Shown here one piece after another: positions 33,678-42,706 of a DNA stretch of 64,000 bases. Made by a program: the position numbers and the translations under genes. The notes beneath the pieces were generated by a model. It ran no database searches. It worked only from the letters and a program-made list of their open reading frames with translations, and was not told the DNA's origin. The DNA comes from Natronomonas halophila. Its GTDB lineage: Archaea; Halobacteriota; Halobacteria; Halobacteriales; Haloarculaceae. The stretch covers positions 2,976,001 through 3,040,000 of the forward strand of contig NZ_CP058334.1 of assembly GCF_013391085.1 (NCBI RefSeq), in the 5' to 3' direction. The first letter of the stretch is position 1; each line of letters starts with the position of its first letter.

Positions 33678-34334
33678 ATGAGTGTCATCGTCGAGGCAAC
33701 GCTCCCATCGACGTCCTTCGAGTTGGGGCGGATTCTACGGGTCGAGGGTGAGACCCACGTCACCCTCGAGACGATGGTCCCGCTCGGAGGCAAGCCTACC
33801 CCCTTCGTCCGCATTCAGGACCACGGGCGGGACTCCTTCGAGCAATCCGTCCGTGACCATCCCTCCGTCGGTGACATCACGCAGGTCAGCACCCACAACG
33901 GCGAAACGCTGTACGCGCTCGATTGGACCCCCTCTGAGGACTCGTTTTTCGAGAGGATTCGGGAGATGGACGCCGTCCTTCTGGGGGCAAGCGGCGGCGC
34001 CAACACCTGGGGAATCGAACTCCGGTTTCCGAGCCACGACGCGCTCTCGGAGTTCCGCGACTACTACGTCGAGGCGGGTATCAGCGTGACCGTCAACCGG
34101 ATATATAACCCTACCAGCCCCGACGCTGGCCCGTGGTACGGCCTCACGCCGCCCCAGCGGGAGACGCTCATCTACGCGGTCGAAGCGGGCTACTACTCCC
34201 TGCCGCGCGGCATCTCAACGAAGGAACTCGCCGAGGAGTTCGACATCTCGGACCAAGCGGTCACCGAGCGCCTTCGACGCGGCATCACCGTACTGGTCGA
34301 GAACACGCTTCTAACCGACGAAACCGGAGAGTAG
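33678..34334 (+). CDS. Bat-type HTH_10 transcription regulator
   Basis: 218 residues. An N-terminal alpha/beta sensor-like half (about 1-140) typical of single-domain Bat relatives, then LTPPQRETLIYAVEAGYYSL, GISTKELAEEFDISDQAVTE and RLRRGI, the HTH_10 helix-turn-helix, at about 155-205. The family activates genes in response to light, redox or stress in halophiles; the signal here is unknown. ATG at 33678 gives the full first strand. Confidence 0.87.
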   Translation: MSVIVEATLPSTSFELGRILRVEGETHVTLETMVPLGGKPTPFVRIQDHGRDSFEQSVRDHPSVGDITQVSTHNGETLYALDWTPSEDSFFERIREMDAVLLGASGGANTWGIELRFPSHDALSEFRDYYVEAGISVTVNRIYNPTSPDAGPWYGLTPPQRETLIYAVEAGYYSLPRGISTKELAEEFDISDQAVTERLRRGITVLVENTLLTDETGE

Positions 34335-34419
34335 ACACGGAGCCCATTCCGCTGGGACGGTCCCGCGACGGAGCGCCATCAATCATACATACGGTGGGCG
34401 AGAACACCCCGGACGTATA

Positions 34420-34878
34420 ATGACCTTTGGATTGACAAGTCCCGCATTCGACGATGGCGCCCCGATACCCGAGAGGTACGGCTACGACGAGCGAAACGAG
34501 AACCCGCCGCTGGAAATCGAGGACGTCCCCGAGGAGACGGAGGCACTCGCGCTCATCGTCGACGACCCCGACGCCATCGAACCCGCGGGCAAGATCTGGG
34601 ACCACTGGCTCGTCTGGGATATCAGCCCCGAGACGCGGACGATACCGGAAGACTGGGACCCCGCTCTCGCGGGCGCCACCGAGGGCGAAAACGACTTCGG
34701 CGAACGCGGCTACGGCGGCCCGAGCCCGCCCGACGGGGAACACACCTACCGGTTCGAACTCTACGCGCTGGACTCCGAACTCGGCCTGCCGGAATCGGCG
34801 GATGCCGACGCATTACGGGAGGAGATGGACGACCACGTCATCGAGAAGACGGTGCTCCACGGCACCTACACGCCGTAA
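34420..34878 (+). CDS. YbhB/YbcL-type PEBP (Raf-kinase-inhibitor-like) protein
   Basis: 152 residues. Family motifs: NPPLEIEDVPEETEALALIV, DDPDAIEPAGKIWDHWLVWD with the ligand-pocket Asp and His, GYGGPSPPDGEHTYRFELYA and HVIEKTVLHGTY at the end. Small cytosolic phosphate/phospholipid-binding protein of uncertain function. It converges with the alpha/beta hydrolase gene, ends 9 bases apart. Confidence 0.92.
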   Translation: MTFGLTSPAFDDGAPIPERYGYDERNENPPLEIEDVPEETEALALIVDDPDAIEPAGKIWDHWLVWDISPETRTIPEDWDPALAGATEGENDFGERGYGGPSPPDGEHTYRFELYALDSELGLPESADADALREEMDDHVIEKTVLHGTYTP

Positions 34879-34887
34879 GCGGCCTGC

Positions 34888-36633
34888 TTATTCGACCAGC
34901 GGCACGTCCACGCTGATGTTTTCGAACAGCACGGTCCCGGGCGTCCGGACCGACCCGTGGGCGAAGGACATGTCCGACACCGCGGAGATGGTCAGATAGA
35001 GGGTTTCGCCTTCCGGCACGTCGACGGCCACGCCGGGCAACTCGACGTTCCGGCTCTCGCCGACGACGGGGTCGGGTTCGCGGAGCGGCAGCATGTTGTT
35101 CTGGACGACCCGCGCCGTCGCGGGCGATTGCCCGACCGAGAGCGCGAAGAAGACCCGCTGGTCGACGCCGATGCTGGTCACGTCGGCACTCAACTCGGGG
35201 ATGCCGCCGACCGTCAGTGGTCCCTCCGCGAGTTCGAGATGGATGGGCGTGCCCGCGCCGGTCGGGGTGGCTGCGGGGCCACCGTCCGCGCCGTCGGCCG
35301 CGTCGGCGACCGTTTCCGGGTCGTACTCGCCGGGGAAGCCCTCGCCGGTGGCGACGGTTCGGTCGTCGACGCCGCTTGCGTGGTCGATATCGAGGTTCCC
35401 CGACCCGTCGTTGGCGACGCCGAGGTCGATGCCGCTTGCCAGCGTCGTCCGATTCTCAAGGGAGTCCAGCGAGAGACAGCGACCGCCGTCGGCGGTCGTC
35501 AGCGAATAGGCCGACCCGACGAGGTCGCGGGCGTCGCCCGCGTCGTCCCGGACCGCCTCGAAGAACTGCAGGCGGAGTTCCGCGAATCCGGAACTTCGGA
35601 TGACCTCCGTCCCGGAACTGGGAGCGTCCGTCGAACACGAGTCCTCGAAGTTGAGTTGCCCCGGCGGCAGGACGTTGGGCAGCGCGTGGCCGCCGTTGTA
35701 GGCGACGACGGCGCTCCGTTCGCGGGCACGGTCGGAAAGCGCCCGCTCGAAGTTCTGCCAGGCCTGATTGAGGTTGAACAGGTTGTCGCTGGTCCCCTGT
35801 CCGAAGAGGACGGGAATATCGAGTTGCAGGCCCTCCTCGACGAAGCCGCTCGGGCCGTGTCCGAAGAACCGCCCGTCGAGGTCCGAGATGCCCGGTATCT
35901 CGCCGTTCGGCCATTGGCCGGTCGTTATGCCGTAGGCGAAGCCACGGTGGACGTACTCGGGGACGTTGGGCGCGCCGAGGCCGTAGAGCGCCGCGACCCA
36001 CGCCGAGCGCACGACGCCCCGCGGCGCGAGGGACTCGCTGAGGTCGAACCACGTTATCTGTGGTGCCAGCGCGTCGAAGCGTGTGTAACCCTTCTCCCGA
36101 ATCTCGGTGAAGGCGCCGACCAGTTGATAGGCGCCGCCGTAACTGCCGCCGATAGCGAAGACCATCGGGTCGCTGGCCCGGCCTTCGGGTCGCGTGCCGG
36201 CGCTGCCCCTGCTTCGGGCGACCCAGTCGAGTTCCTCGACGTAATCGAGCACCGCGATGACGTCCCGCCCCTCCCGGTCGGGGTCCTGAACGTGGGCCTG
36301 CCCGCCCGATTCGCCGTGGCCCCGCTGGTCGAAACTCAGGACGCCGAAGCCGCGGTCCATCTCGACGGCGAAGGCGCCATCGCTGTTGGTCCGGGAACCT
36401 GACCACCCGTGGGAGTGGAGAATCATCGGCACGGGGTCGTCGGCGCTGGCGCCGGCCGGCTTATAAATGGTCATCGCGATATCGGTGCCGTCGTAGCTCT
36501 CGATGGTGACGTTCTCGCGAGTGTGGTCGCCATCACCGGCGACGGTGCCGACGCCGCCGAGGGCGAGGCTGCCGGCGGTCGCCGAGGAAAGTGCGAGCAG
36601 TCGTCGGCGACTCAGGTTCGGCCCGTCGGTCAT
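34888..36633 (-). CDS. Tat-exported CocE/NonD-family alpha/beta hydrolase
   Basis: 581 residues. Twin-arginine leader LSRRRLLALSSATAGSLALG (8-27). Catalytic serine in GGSYGGAYQ at about residue 163; SHGWSGSRTNSDGAF forms the oxyanion region; a later GHALPN supplies the likely catalytic His, preceded by QGTSDNLF with a candidate Asp. The C-terminal third (about 430-580) is a beta-jellyroll like that of X-Pro dipeptidyl peptidases. It likely hydrolyses an ester or peptide bond outside the cell. Confidence 0.87.
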   Translation of the reverse strand: MTDGPNLSRRRLLALSSATAGSLALGGVGTVAGDGDHTRENVTIESYDGTDIAMTIYKPAGASADDPVPMILHSHGWSGSRTNSDGAFAVEMDRGFGVLSFDQRGHGESGGQAHVQDPDREGRDVIAVLDYVEELDWVARSRGSAGTRPEGRASDPMVFAIGGSYGGAYQLVGAFTEIREKGYTRFDALAPQITWFDLSESLAPRGVVRSAWVAALYGLGAPNVPEYVHRGFAYGITTGQWPNGEIPGISDLDGRFFGHGPSGFVEEGLQLDIPVLFGQGTSDNLFNLNQAWQNFERALSDRARERSAVVAYNGGHALPNVLPPGQLNFEDSCSTDAPSSGTEVIRSSGFAELRLQFFEAVRDDAGDARDLVGSAYSLTTADGGRCLSLDSLENRTTLASGIDLGVANDGSGNLDIDHASGVDDRTVATGEGFPGEYDPETVADAADGADGGPAATPTGAGTPIHLELAEGPLTVGGIPELSADVTSIGVDQRVFFALSVGQSPATARVVQNNMLPLREPDPVVGESRNVELPGVAVDVPEGETLYLTISAVSDMSFAHGSVRTPGTVLFENISVDVPLVE

Positions 36634-36744
36634 CGCGTCTCACCTGCGAGCGGTGTGAGAATGTTCATCGTGCCCGATGGTTGCAGGCAAGTGGGTTAGC
36701 CCTTCAGCCGTCTATCCTCGCGTTTTTAAGAGTCGGTCCGGCCG

Positions 36745-39606
36745 TCAGGTCTCGCGGTCCCGGAGTAAATCGACGAGTTCGTCGAGCGAATGTGGGTCGA
36801 TGCGCTGGCGCTCGCCGGTCGCCGTATAGAAGATGGACGCCGACACCGGTCGGCCGTCGGCCCACGCGTCGGCGACGTGGTAGTAGACGCTCAACTGCTT
36901 GCGGTACTCGGCTTCGGCGTGGCGGCCCCGGTCGGTCTTGAAGTCGATGACGTCGATGCCGTCGGGGTGGTCGACGAGGAGGTCGACGATACCCGTTATC
37001 GCGACCGACCGGCCGTCGACGTCGAGCGGGAGATGGACGTCCTCCTCGGGGCGTAATTCGCCGTCGAGCGAGTCGAGCAAGTCGACGATTGCGCGTTCGT
37101 CGTCGTTGGCTGGCCGAACGTCATCGCCGAGGGCGTACCGTTCGGCGAACTCGTGGACGCGACTACCGAAGTCGGTGCCGCGGCCGTCCTCGACGCCCTC
37201 GAAGACGGCCTCGGACATGAACGAGTGCGGCGAGTAGCCGACCGGGCCGTCGGGTTCGGGTATCGTGACCGACAGCCGTTCGCCGCCGGTGTCGTCGGGG
37301 GCGTGTGGCTGGAGGTCCGGCGTGGCCTCTTCGATTGTGACCGGTAGCTCTTCGAGGAACGTGTTCGGGTCGCTGGCCGTGAAGAGGACGTGCTGTTCGG
37401 CCCGTGTGATGGCGACATAGAGCAGGCGGCGTTCCTCGTCGGCGTCGTCCGGCAGGCAGTAGCGGAGCACGTCCCATCGCCAGTTGTCGTAGACGTGTGG
37501 GCGGGCGTGGTTGTCGTCGAAGACGTCGCATTGCCGGAGGCCGATTTCCTCGTTGTAGGTGATGACGCCGGAGCCGCCGCCCGAGGGCGGGAAGCGGTAG
37601 TCGTTCATGTTCGCGAGGATGACAATGGGGTATTCCAGCCCCTTCGCGGCGTGAATCGTCTGGACGGTCACCGAATCGGTGCCGGCCGGTGCCGACACCT
37701 CGTGTGTGCCGCCGGTTTCGATGTTCGTCTCGATAAAGCGGATGAGGTCGCCGCGGGTCATCGTCGTCGCATCGTAGACCGATTGGACCGTCGTGAGGAT
37801 GGCATCCGCGACGGCCCCATTATGGCCGTAACGCTCGAAGACCCGTCGGGCGATAGTGCTGACCGACTCCAGCGAATCGAGGTCGGCAGCGAACGCCCGC
37901 ATATGGGTCGGATACGTCTCGGTGTCCAGCAGATGCTGAATCTCATCGAGCGTGTAGCCGGCGTCTTCGAGGACGAAGGCCCACCCTCGTTCGCGGTCCT
38001 CCAGCACTCGGAGCCAGCCCAGCAGCCGCTTTGCGGCGTCCGTTCGGAACAGTTCGACGCCGCCCTCGTAGGCGACCGGGAAGTCGTATTCCTCGGCGGT
38101 CGCCAACAGTTCGCGGCCGAAATCACGGGTGCGGGTGAGGACGGCGATATCGCCGAACGTCGGCGCGCGCACCTCGCCGTCGTCCTCGATGGCGTAGGCG
38201 TTGTTGCCGACGATATCGGCGATTTTCGAGAGGACGAGTTCCTCCTCGTCGTCGTGCTGGTAGGCTTCGATGAGCGTGTTCCGAAAGTCGCGATTCGAGG
38301 ACAGCGACACGATACGGTCGTCTATGGCCTCCGTATCGACCGATTCGCGACTGCTGGCGGGAACGGAGAGGGCGTGCTCGGAGAAGTCCAGTACGTCCTG
38401 TGTCGACCGGTAGTTCTCGGTGAGGTCGATGTTCTCGATATCCTCGAGTGGGATGTCAACCCGCGTTTCGTCGCCGTTGAGTTCCTCGGTAAAGCCATCG
38501 AGACGCTCTTCGAACTCGGTGATGTTCCGCACGTCGGCGTACTGGAACGAGTAGATGCTCTGTTTCCAGTCGCCGACCACACAGATGTTCGGCGTATCCG
38601 CGAGCAGCAGCGCGATTTTGAACTGGATTTCGCTGGTGTCCTGAAACTCGTCTATCATCGTGTACTCGAAGGCCAACTCCTCACGGACCGAGGCGTCCTC
38701 ACACAGCAGGACGAACGCGAACAGTTGCAGGAAGCCGAACGTGAGGTAGTTCCGCGCGAGGGCGAACTCCAGATACTCGAAGTAGAGGTCGTGAACGAAC
38801 GAAAAGAGTTCCTCGCGGTCCTCCTCGTAGGCCCGGTCGCCTGTCGTCTCGGGGACGGCCTTGGTCCCACGCTCGCCCCGGAGGTCGGCTTTGGCCGGCG
38901 CCTCGGGCAAGTAGGTACTCGACTTCCCGTAGCCGTTGAGTTTCTTCCGAAGGCGGGACTGCTTGCTCCCGCCGTTGCGCGGTTCGTTGACGTCGTCGAA
39001 GGCCTCGCGGAACGCCTCGCGGTCGCCCTCCAGTTTCTCGCGGCCGTCCCGATACCAGCCGTCGGCGGTCGGGAAGACGCCGCGCGCAGCGAGGTTGTTG
39101 ATGAGGTCCAGCAGGGTGCCGTCGTCGGTGGCGACCCGCAGCAGGTCGTGGTGTTCGGGGTGGCGGTCGCTGAAGGCGCTGCGGAACTCCCGGAAGAGTT
39201 CGGCCTCGACGACGTCGTCGTCGACCACGCGCGTCGACCCCGTAATCCGGTCGTCGATGCCGAGATGCGTCGGCGCGTCGGTACCGTAGGCCTCCAGAAT
39301 TCGGTGACAGAGGCTATGGAAGGTACCGATAGGCGCGTCGGCGAAGGCGCTGGCGCCGTAGTCGCTGTAGGCGACGATGCGGTCCTTCATCTCGCCGGCG
39401 GCGTTGTTCGTGAACGTGAGCAGGAGGATGTCGTCGGGGTCGACGCCCGCCGAATCGACGATATTGGCGTACCGTCTGGTGATGGTGAACGTCTTGCCGG
39501 TGCCGGCGCCGGCGTCGACGAGGTAGAGGCCGTCGGTGCTGTCGATGAGGCGTTGCTGTGCCGGGTTCGGGGACGGGTCGTCGGAGGGTGTAGTGTCGTC
39601 AGTCAT
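36745..39606 (-). CDS. UvrD/RecB-family helicase-nuclease (AddA-like)
   Basis: 953 residues. Walker A DAGAGTGKTF with Lys38; motif II MIDEFQDTSE near 318-327; motif III-like GDWKQSIY; motif VI LLYVAITRAEQH near 730; and a C-terminal PD-(D/E)xK nuclease, IDVIDFKTDRGRH with QLSVYY, at about 885-910. All helicase and nuclease residues are present, so it can unwind and cut DNA ends. It overlaps the companion nuclease gene by eight bases. The pair resembles bacterial AddA/AddB in order and content; in archaea such pairs probably process double-strand breaks or invading DNA. Confidence 0.9.
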   Translation of the reverse strand: MTDDTTPSDDPSPNPAQQRLIDSTDGLYLVDAGAGTGKTFTITRRYANIVDSAGVDPDDILLLTFTNNAAGEMKDRIVAYSDYGASAFADAPIGTFHSLCHRILEAYGTDAPTHLGIDDRITGSTRVVDDDVVEAELFREFRSAFSDRHPEHHDLLRVATDDGTLLDLINNLAARGVFPTADGWYRDGREKLEGDREAFREAFDDVNEPRNGGSKQSRLRKKLNGYGKSSTYLPEAPAKADLRGERGTKAVPETTGDRAYEEDREELFSFVHDLYFEYLEFALARNYLTFGFLQLFAFVLLCEDASVREELAFEYTMIDEFQDTSEIQFKIALLLADTPNICVVGDWKQSIYSFQYADVRNITEFEERLDGFTEELNGDETRVDIPLEDIENIDLTENYRSTQDVLDFSEHALSVPASSRESVDTEAIDDRIVSLSSNRDFRNTLIEAYQHDDEEELVLSKIADIVGNNAYAIEDDGEVRAPTFGDIAVLTRTRDFGRELLATAEEYDFPVAYEGGVELFRTDAAKRLLGWLRVLEDRERGWAFVLEDAGYTLDEIQHLLDTETYPTHMRAFAADLDSLESVSTIARRVFERYGHNGAVADAILTTVQSVYDATTMTRGDLIRFIETNIETGGTHEVSAPAGTDSVTVQTIHAAKGLEYPIVILANMNDYRFPPSGGGSGVITYNEEIGLRQCDVFDDNHARPHVYDNWRWDVLRYCLPDDADEERRLLYVAITRAEQHVLFTASDPNTFLEELPVTIEEATPDLQPHAPDDTGGERLSVTIPEPDGPVGYSPHSFMSEAVFEGVEDGRGTDFGSRVHEFAERYALGDDVRPANDDERAIVDLLDSLDGELRPEEDVHLPLDVDGRSVAITGIVDLLVDHPDGIDVIDFKTDRGRHAEAEYRKQLSVYYHVADAWADGRPVSASIFYTATGERQRIDPHSLDELVDLLRDRET

Positions 39607-42184
39607 CGTTGAGGAGCAAATCGCGGTGGTTCAGATAGCGTTCGTTCGCCTCCTCGCCGAGGCCGTCGACGGGGAACCGTTCGCCCGTCGCGAGGCGGTC
39701 GTTCAACTCCGTCAGGCGCTCGTCGAGGAAGGCCTCGAAGGCATCGAGGTCCGATTCGAAGTAGTTGCGCTCACGGAGTCCAGCGAGCGCGCGAATCGCC
39801 TGGTCACAGCCTTTCTCGACGTCGGCGTCGATATCGGGCGGGACGGCCGCCTCGACGGCCGCCACCAGCGCATCGGCGTATTCGGAATCCCGTATCTCGT
39901 CCCGGTCAGCGTCCGGGAAGCCAAGGTCCCCCATAACCGTCGCATAGGTCTCGTAGCCGAGCGCCTCGAAGGTCCCGCGGCAGTCCGAGTAGCCGTCGCA
40001 CAACTCGTCGTAGGCGGAGCCGCTGGCGACGAAGTCGGCGAACGGTTCGGGGTAGTAGCGAACGGTCGTCAGCAGGTCGGCGGGGTCGGCATCCCCGGTG
40101 ATGACGTCGTCCAGGTTCTCGAGGAAGTGGACGAACGTAAAGGAGAGTCGCTCGCCGGGGCGTTGGCGGCGCTGGTAGGTGAGATACAGCAGTGCCTGAT
40201 AGTCCGGGGTGTCCGTCGGCTCCTCGATGGCGGAGTTCTTGACGACCGCACGGCGGCTCTTCTTCGAGCCGGTTTTGTAGTCGACGAGATGCGTCGGTGA
40301 CTGGACGTAGTCGATGAGGCCCTTCGTGCCGAGGTCCGCGTCCTCGAACCACTGCTCGGTGACGGGCGATTCGATATCGAGGCCGAGATAGTCGGCCACG
40401 AAGTTGGTTCCCCAGCCCGTCGAGGCGTCGATATCGGTCGCCTCGGGCGGATGGAAATCGATGAACTCGGCGATGTTCCGCAGGCCGATTTCGAAGCGAG
40501 TTCGGCGCGTCTCATCCTCGACCGGGCGGACGTACGGCGAGAGTTCGTCGACCATCTCCGCGGCGAGTTCGTCGATGGTCGCCTCGTCGATTCGGTTGCC
40601 GTGTTCGACGTAACACTCCGCGAAGTCGTGGAAGAGGTTGCCCTCCCGGAAGTAGTCGCGGTCCGGGGAGTCGACTACCTGGTCGAAGAAGTAGTCCCGC
40701 GGGGAGTTGACGTAGCTGTTGAGCGACGACTGGCTCAGCGTCTCGTGGCTCGTCGTCCCCACGTCTTCGGCGACCGGCTCGTGGGCGAAGCCGTCGCCCA
40801 TCGACTGGTCCGGGCGGCGATGGCGAACCGACGGGAGGTCGCTGAACCGCTCGTAGTCGGATTCCAGCAGGTCCTCGAAGTAGAGACACGGCGTTACGGG
40901 GTTGCCGCCTGCGGTGTCTTGGACGAGGTAGTGACGCTCGGTGCCGCTCTGTAGCAGGAACTCGAAGCGGTCGCGGTTCCGCTCGTAGGCGTCGTCGGAA
41001 TCGACCCACGGCCGTTCGGGCGACCCCCGGACCCACCCGTCGTCGAGGCCGAGGAAGAAGACGACGGGCCGGTCGACGAAACCCGCGGCCGTCGCATCGG
41101 CCAGAAGCACGCCCTCGTTGTCCCTGTCGATGGGCACTTCGTAGCTGTCGAGATAGAAGGCCACGTCGTCGACGATGTCGGCAGTCAGCGGTTCGTCGTG
41201 GACGTCGAGTTCGCGCAACTCCTCGCGGAACCGGGCCAGCGACGTCCCGACGGCGGCCTCGTATTCGGAGAGCGCCTCGCCGAAGGTTTTCGAGTCGGCC
41301 GTCGCGACGAACGTCTGAATCCACTCGACGGCCGGGTCCTCCAGCGCGGTCACACGCTTGCGGTCGTGTTCGATGCTCGGGTCCGCCCCGAGACGGTTGA
41401 GAACCGGCCGGACGTCGGCGACGCGGATATCCGACCCCGCGAACGCGATTCGAAGCAGGCGGAGCAGCGCCCGCACGTCGGTATCGTCGGTGAATCCGGG
41501 GCCGCCGTAAAACGGGATTTCGGCCGATTCCAGCGCGGATTCAAGCAGCGTCGAATACTCGCTGCCGGCGTCGAGGACGACGGCCACGTCGTCGGCCGTC
41601 TCGGCATTGATGGCATCCACGAGGGCGTCGACGATAGCCGTTGGCGACTCGAAGACCCGGAACGGCGGGTGCTCGAAGGCCTCATCGGTGAAGGGGTCGA
41701 TACGGTCGTAGTCGGCCGGCAGTATCGACCGTTCGAGCGGCGTGAACTGCGGTTCGGCAACGACGGCGACGTCGATGCCCGGGTCGATGGCGTACTCTGT
41801 CAGCCGTTTTGAGGTAGTATCGAGCGCGCGAACCGATTCGAGGATATCCCGGACTTCGGGCGTATCGAAGCGGTCGTATTCGAGAATCGCGCCCGGGCGG
41901 GCCTCGTACTCCCACGACTGGATGACGTCACCGATGGTGCGGGCGGTCCGTTTCCACGAGTAGTCGCTGTCCTCGATGACGTCGAGGAAGGCGGTTCGGT
42001 CCTCGGCGGGTTCCCGGCGGCCGGTCGCGAGTCGGCGTGGCGTCACCGCGAACGTGCCGAGATGGGGGCGGTCGAGACGGCGGTTGATGGCGTCGGCCAG
42101 CGGCGCGTCGGGCACGAGAACGAGGTCGTGGTCGGCGACCGCGTCGTACAGACGGCCGATGGGTTTCGTCCGGCGGAGAGACAC
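39599..42184 (-). CDS. PD-(D/E)xK nuclease protein (AddB-like)
   Basis: 861 residues. The N-terminal two-thirds is a helicase-like scaffold without Walker A (LVLVPDAPLADAINRRL in its place), so no ATPase is expected. The C-terminal nuclease domain has QSSLNSYVNSPRDYFFDQVV, GNLFHDF and HLVDYKTGSKKSRR (about 635) with QALLYLTY after it, the order seen in AddB. The four-Cys iron-sulfur pattern of bacterial AddB is not evident. Coupled to the helicase gene by an 8-base overlap, it is its likely subunit. Confidence 0.85.
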   Translation of the reverse strand: MSLRRTKPIGRLYDAVADHDLVLVPDAPLADAINRRLDRPHLGTFAVTPRRLATGRREPAEDRTAFLDVIEDSDYSWKRTARTIGDVIQSWEYEARPGAILEYDRFDTPEVRDILESVRALDTTSKRLTEYAIDPGIDVAVVAEPQFTPLERSILPADYDRIDPFTDEAFEHPPFRVFESPTAIVDALVDAINAETADDVAVVLDAGSEYSTLLESALESAEIPFYGGPGFTDDTDVRALLRLLRIAFAGSDIRVADVRPVLNRLGADPSIEHDRKRVTALEDPAVEWIQTFVATADSKTFGEALSEYEAAVGTSLARFREELRELDVHDEPLTADIVDDVAFYLDSYEVPIDRDNEGVLLADATAAGFVDRPVVFFLGLDDGWVRGSPERPWVDSDDAYERNRDRFEFLLQSGTERHYLVQDTAGGNPVTPCLYFEDLLESDYERFSDLPSVRHRRPDQSMGDGFAHEPVAEDVGTTSHETLSQSSLNSYVNSPRDYFFDQVVDSPDRDYFREGNLFHDFAECYVEHGNRIDEATIDELAAEMVDELSPYVRPVEDETRRTRFEIGLRNIAEFIDFHPPEATDIDASTGWGTNFVADYLGLDIESPVTEQWFEDADLGTKGLIDYVQSPTHLVDYKTGSKKSRRAVVKNSAIEEPTDTPDYQALLYLTYQRRQRPGERLSFTFVHFLENLDDVITGDADPADLLTTVRYYPEPFADFVASGSAYDELCDGYSDCRGTFEALGYETYATVMGDLGFPDADRDEIRDSEYADALVAAVEAAVPPDIDADVEKGCDQAIRALAGLRERNYFESDLDAFEAFLDERLTELNDRLATGERFPVDGLGEEANERYLNHRDLLLNDD

Positions 42185-42249
42185 GGCCGGAACTCTGCCG
42201 GCGGGAGTAAAACGGTTCGGGGTCCCGTCGCTGCGGCCGCCGTCGGGGG

Positions 42250-42534
42250 CTACGGTTTGCTACTCTCGACGATTTCGTAGCCCTTCGCGCCGACGTAGCC
42301 GACCGCAACGAGCGTACCGAGCAGCGCGGCGAGGCCGAGAAGCCACCGAGGAACCCCGACCCCGGCAACCCAACCGATATGGTCGGACGGCGTCGACGTG
42401 GCCACGGTTTCGGTGGCGGCGCTTGCGGTCGGCACGAACGCGACGTAAAAAGCCGTGAAACCGACCAGACTGACGATTAGCGGACCAATACCGAGAAACC
42501 GATTCGTGGACATCTGCTGCTGTTCTTGTGCCAT
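42250..42534 (-). CDS. Small two-helix membrane protein
   Basis: 94 residues from ATG 42534: a Gln-rich polar N-tail (MAQEQQQMS), a first helix PLIVSLVGFTAFYVAF, a Thr/Ser loop and a second helix WLLGLAALLGTLVAVGYVGA. It has no family match that I recognise. A minus-strand TATA (CCTATAAAAC, 42608-42617) would give a leader of about 45 nt. It follows the pilus-type operon but has its own promoter. Confidence 0.68.
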   Translation of the reverse strand: MAQEQQQMSTNRFLGIGPLIVSLVGFTAFYVAFVPTASAATETVATSTPSDHIGWVAGVGVPRWLLGLAALLGTLVAVGYVGAKGYEIVESSKP

Positions 42535-42706
42535 TTGCTCCCCACCCCTGGGGCGTATCTGTTTTCGGGGAACGACCACGACAAGGGTTCTGCCGGCATT
42601 GAACGGCGTTTTATAGGTTCCCGTAGAACGTCGGTTGATTCCTGTGACCGAGCGGCTATTCGGGACGAATAGCCCCAGAGCACGAACCGGCCTCGGAGCC
42701 ACAGTA

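Noticed and set aside
37390-39612. Plus-strand open frame of 740 codons
   Set aside because: Complement of the UvrD/RecB gene; the minus-strand product has all helicase motifs.
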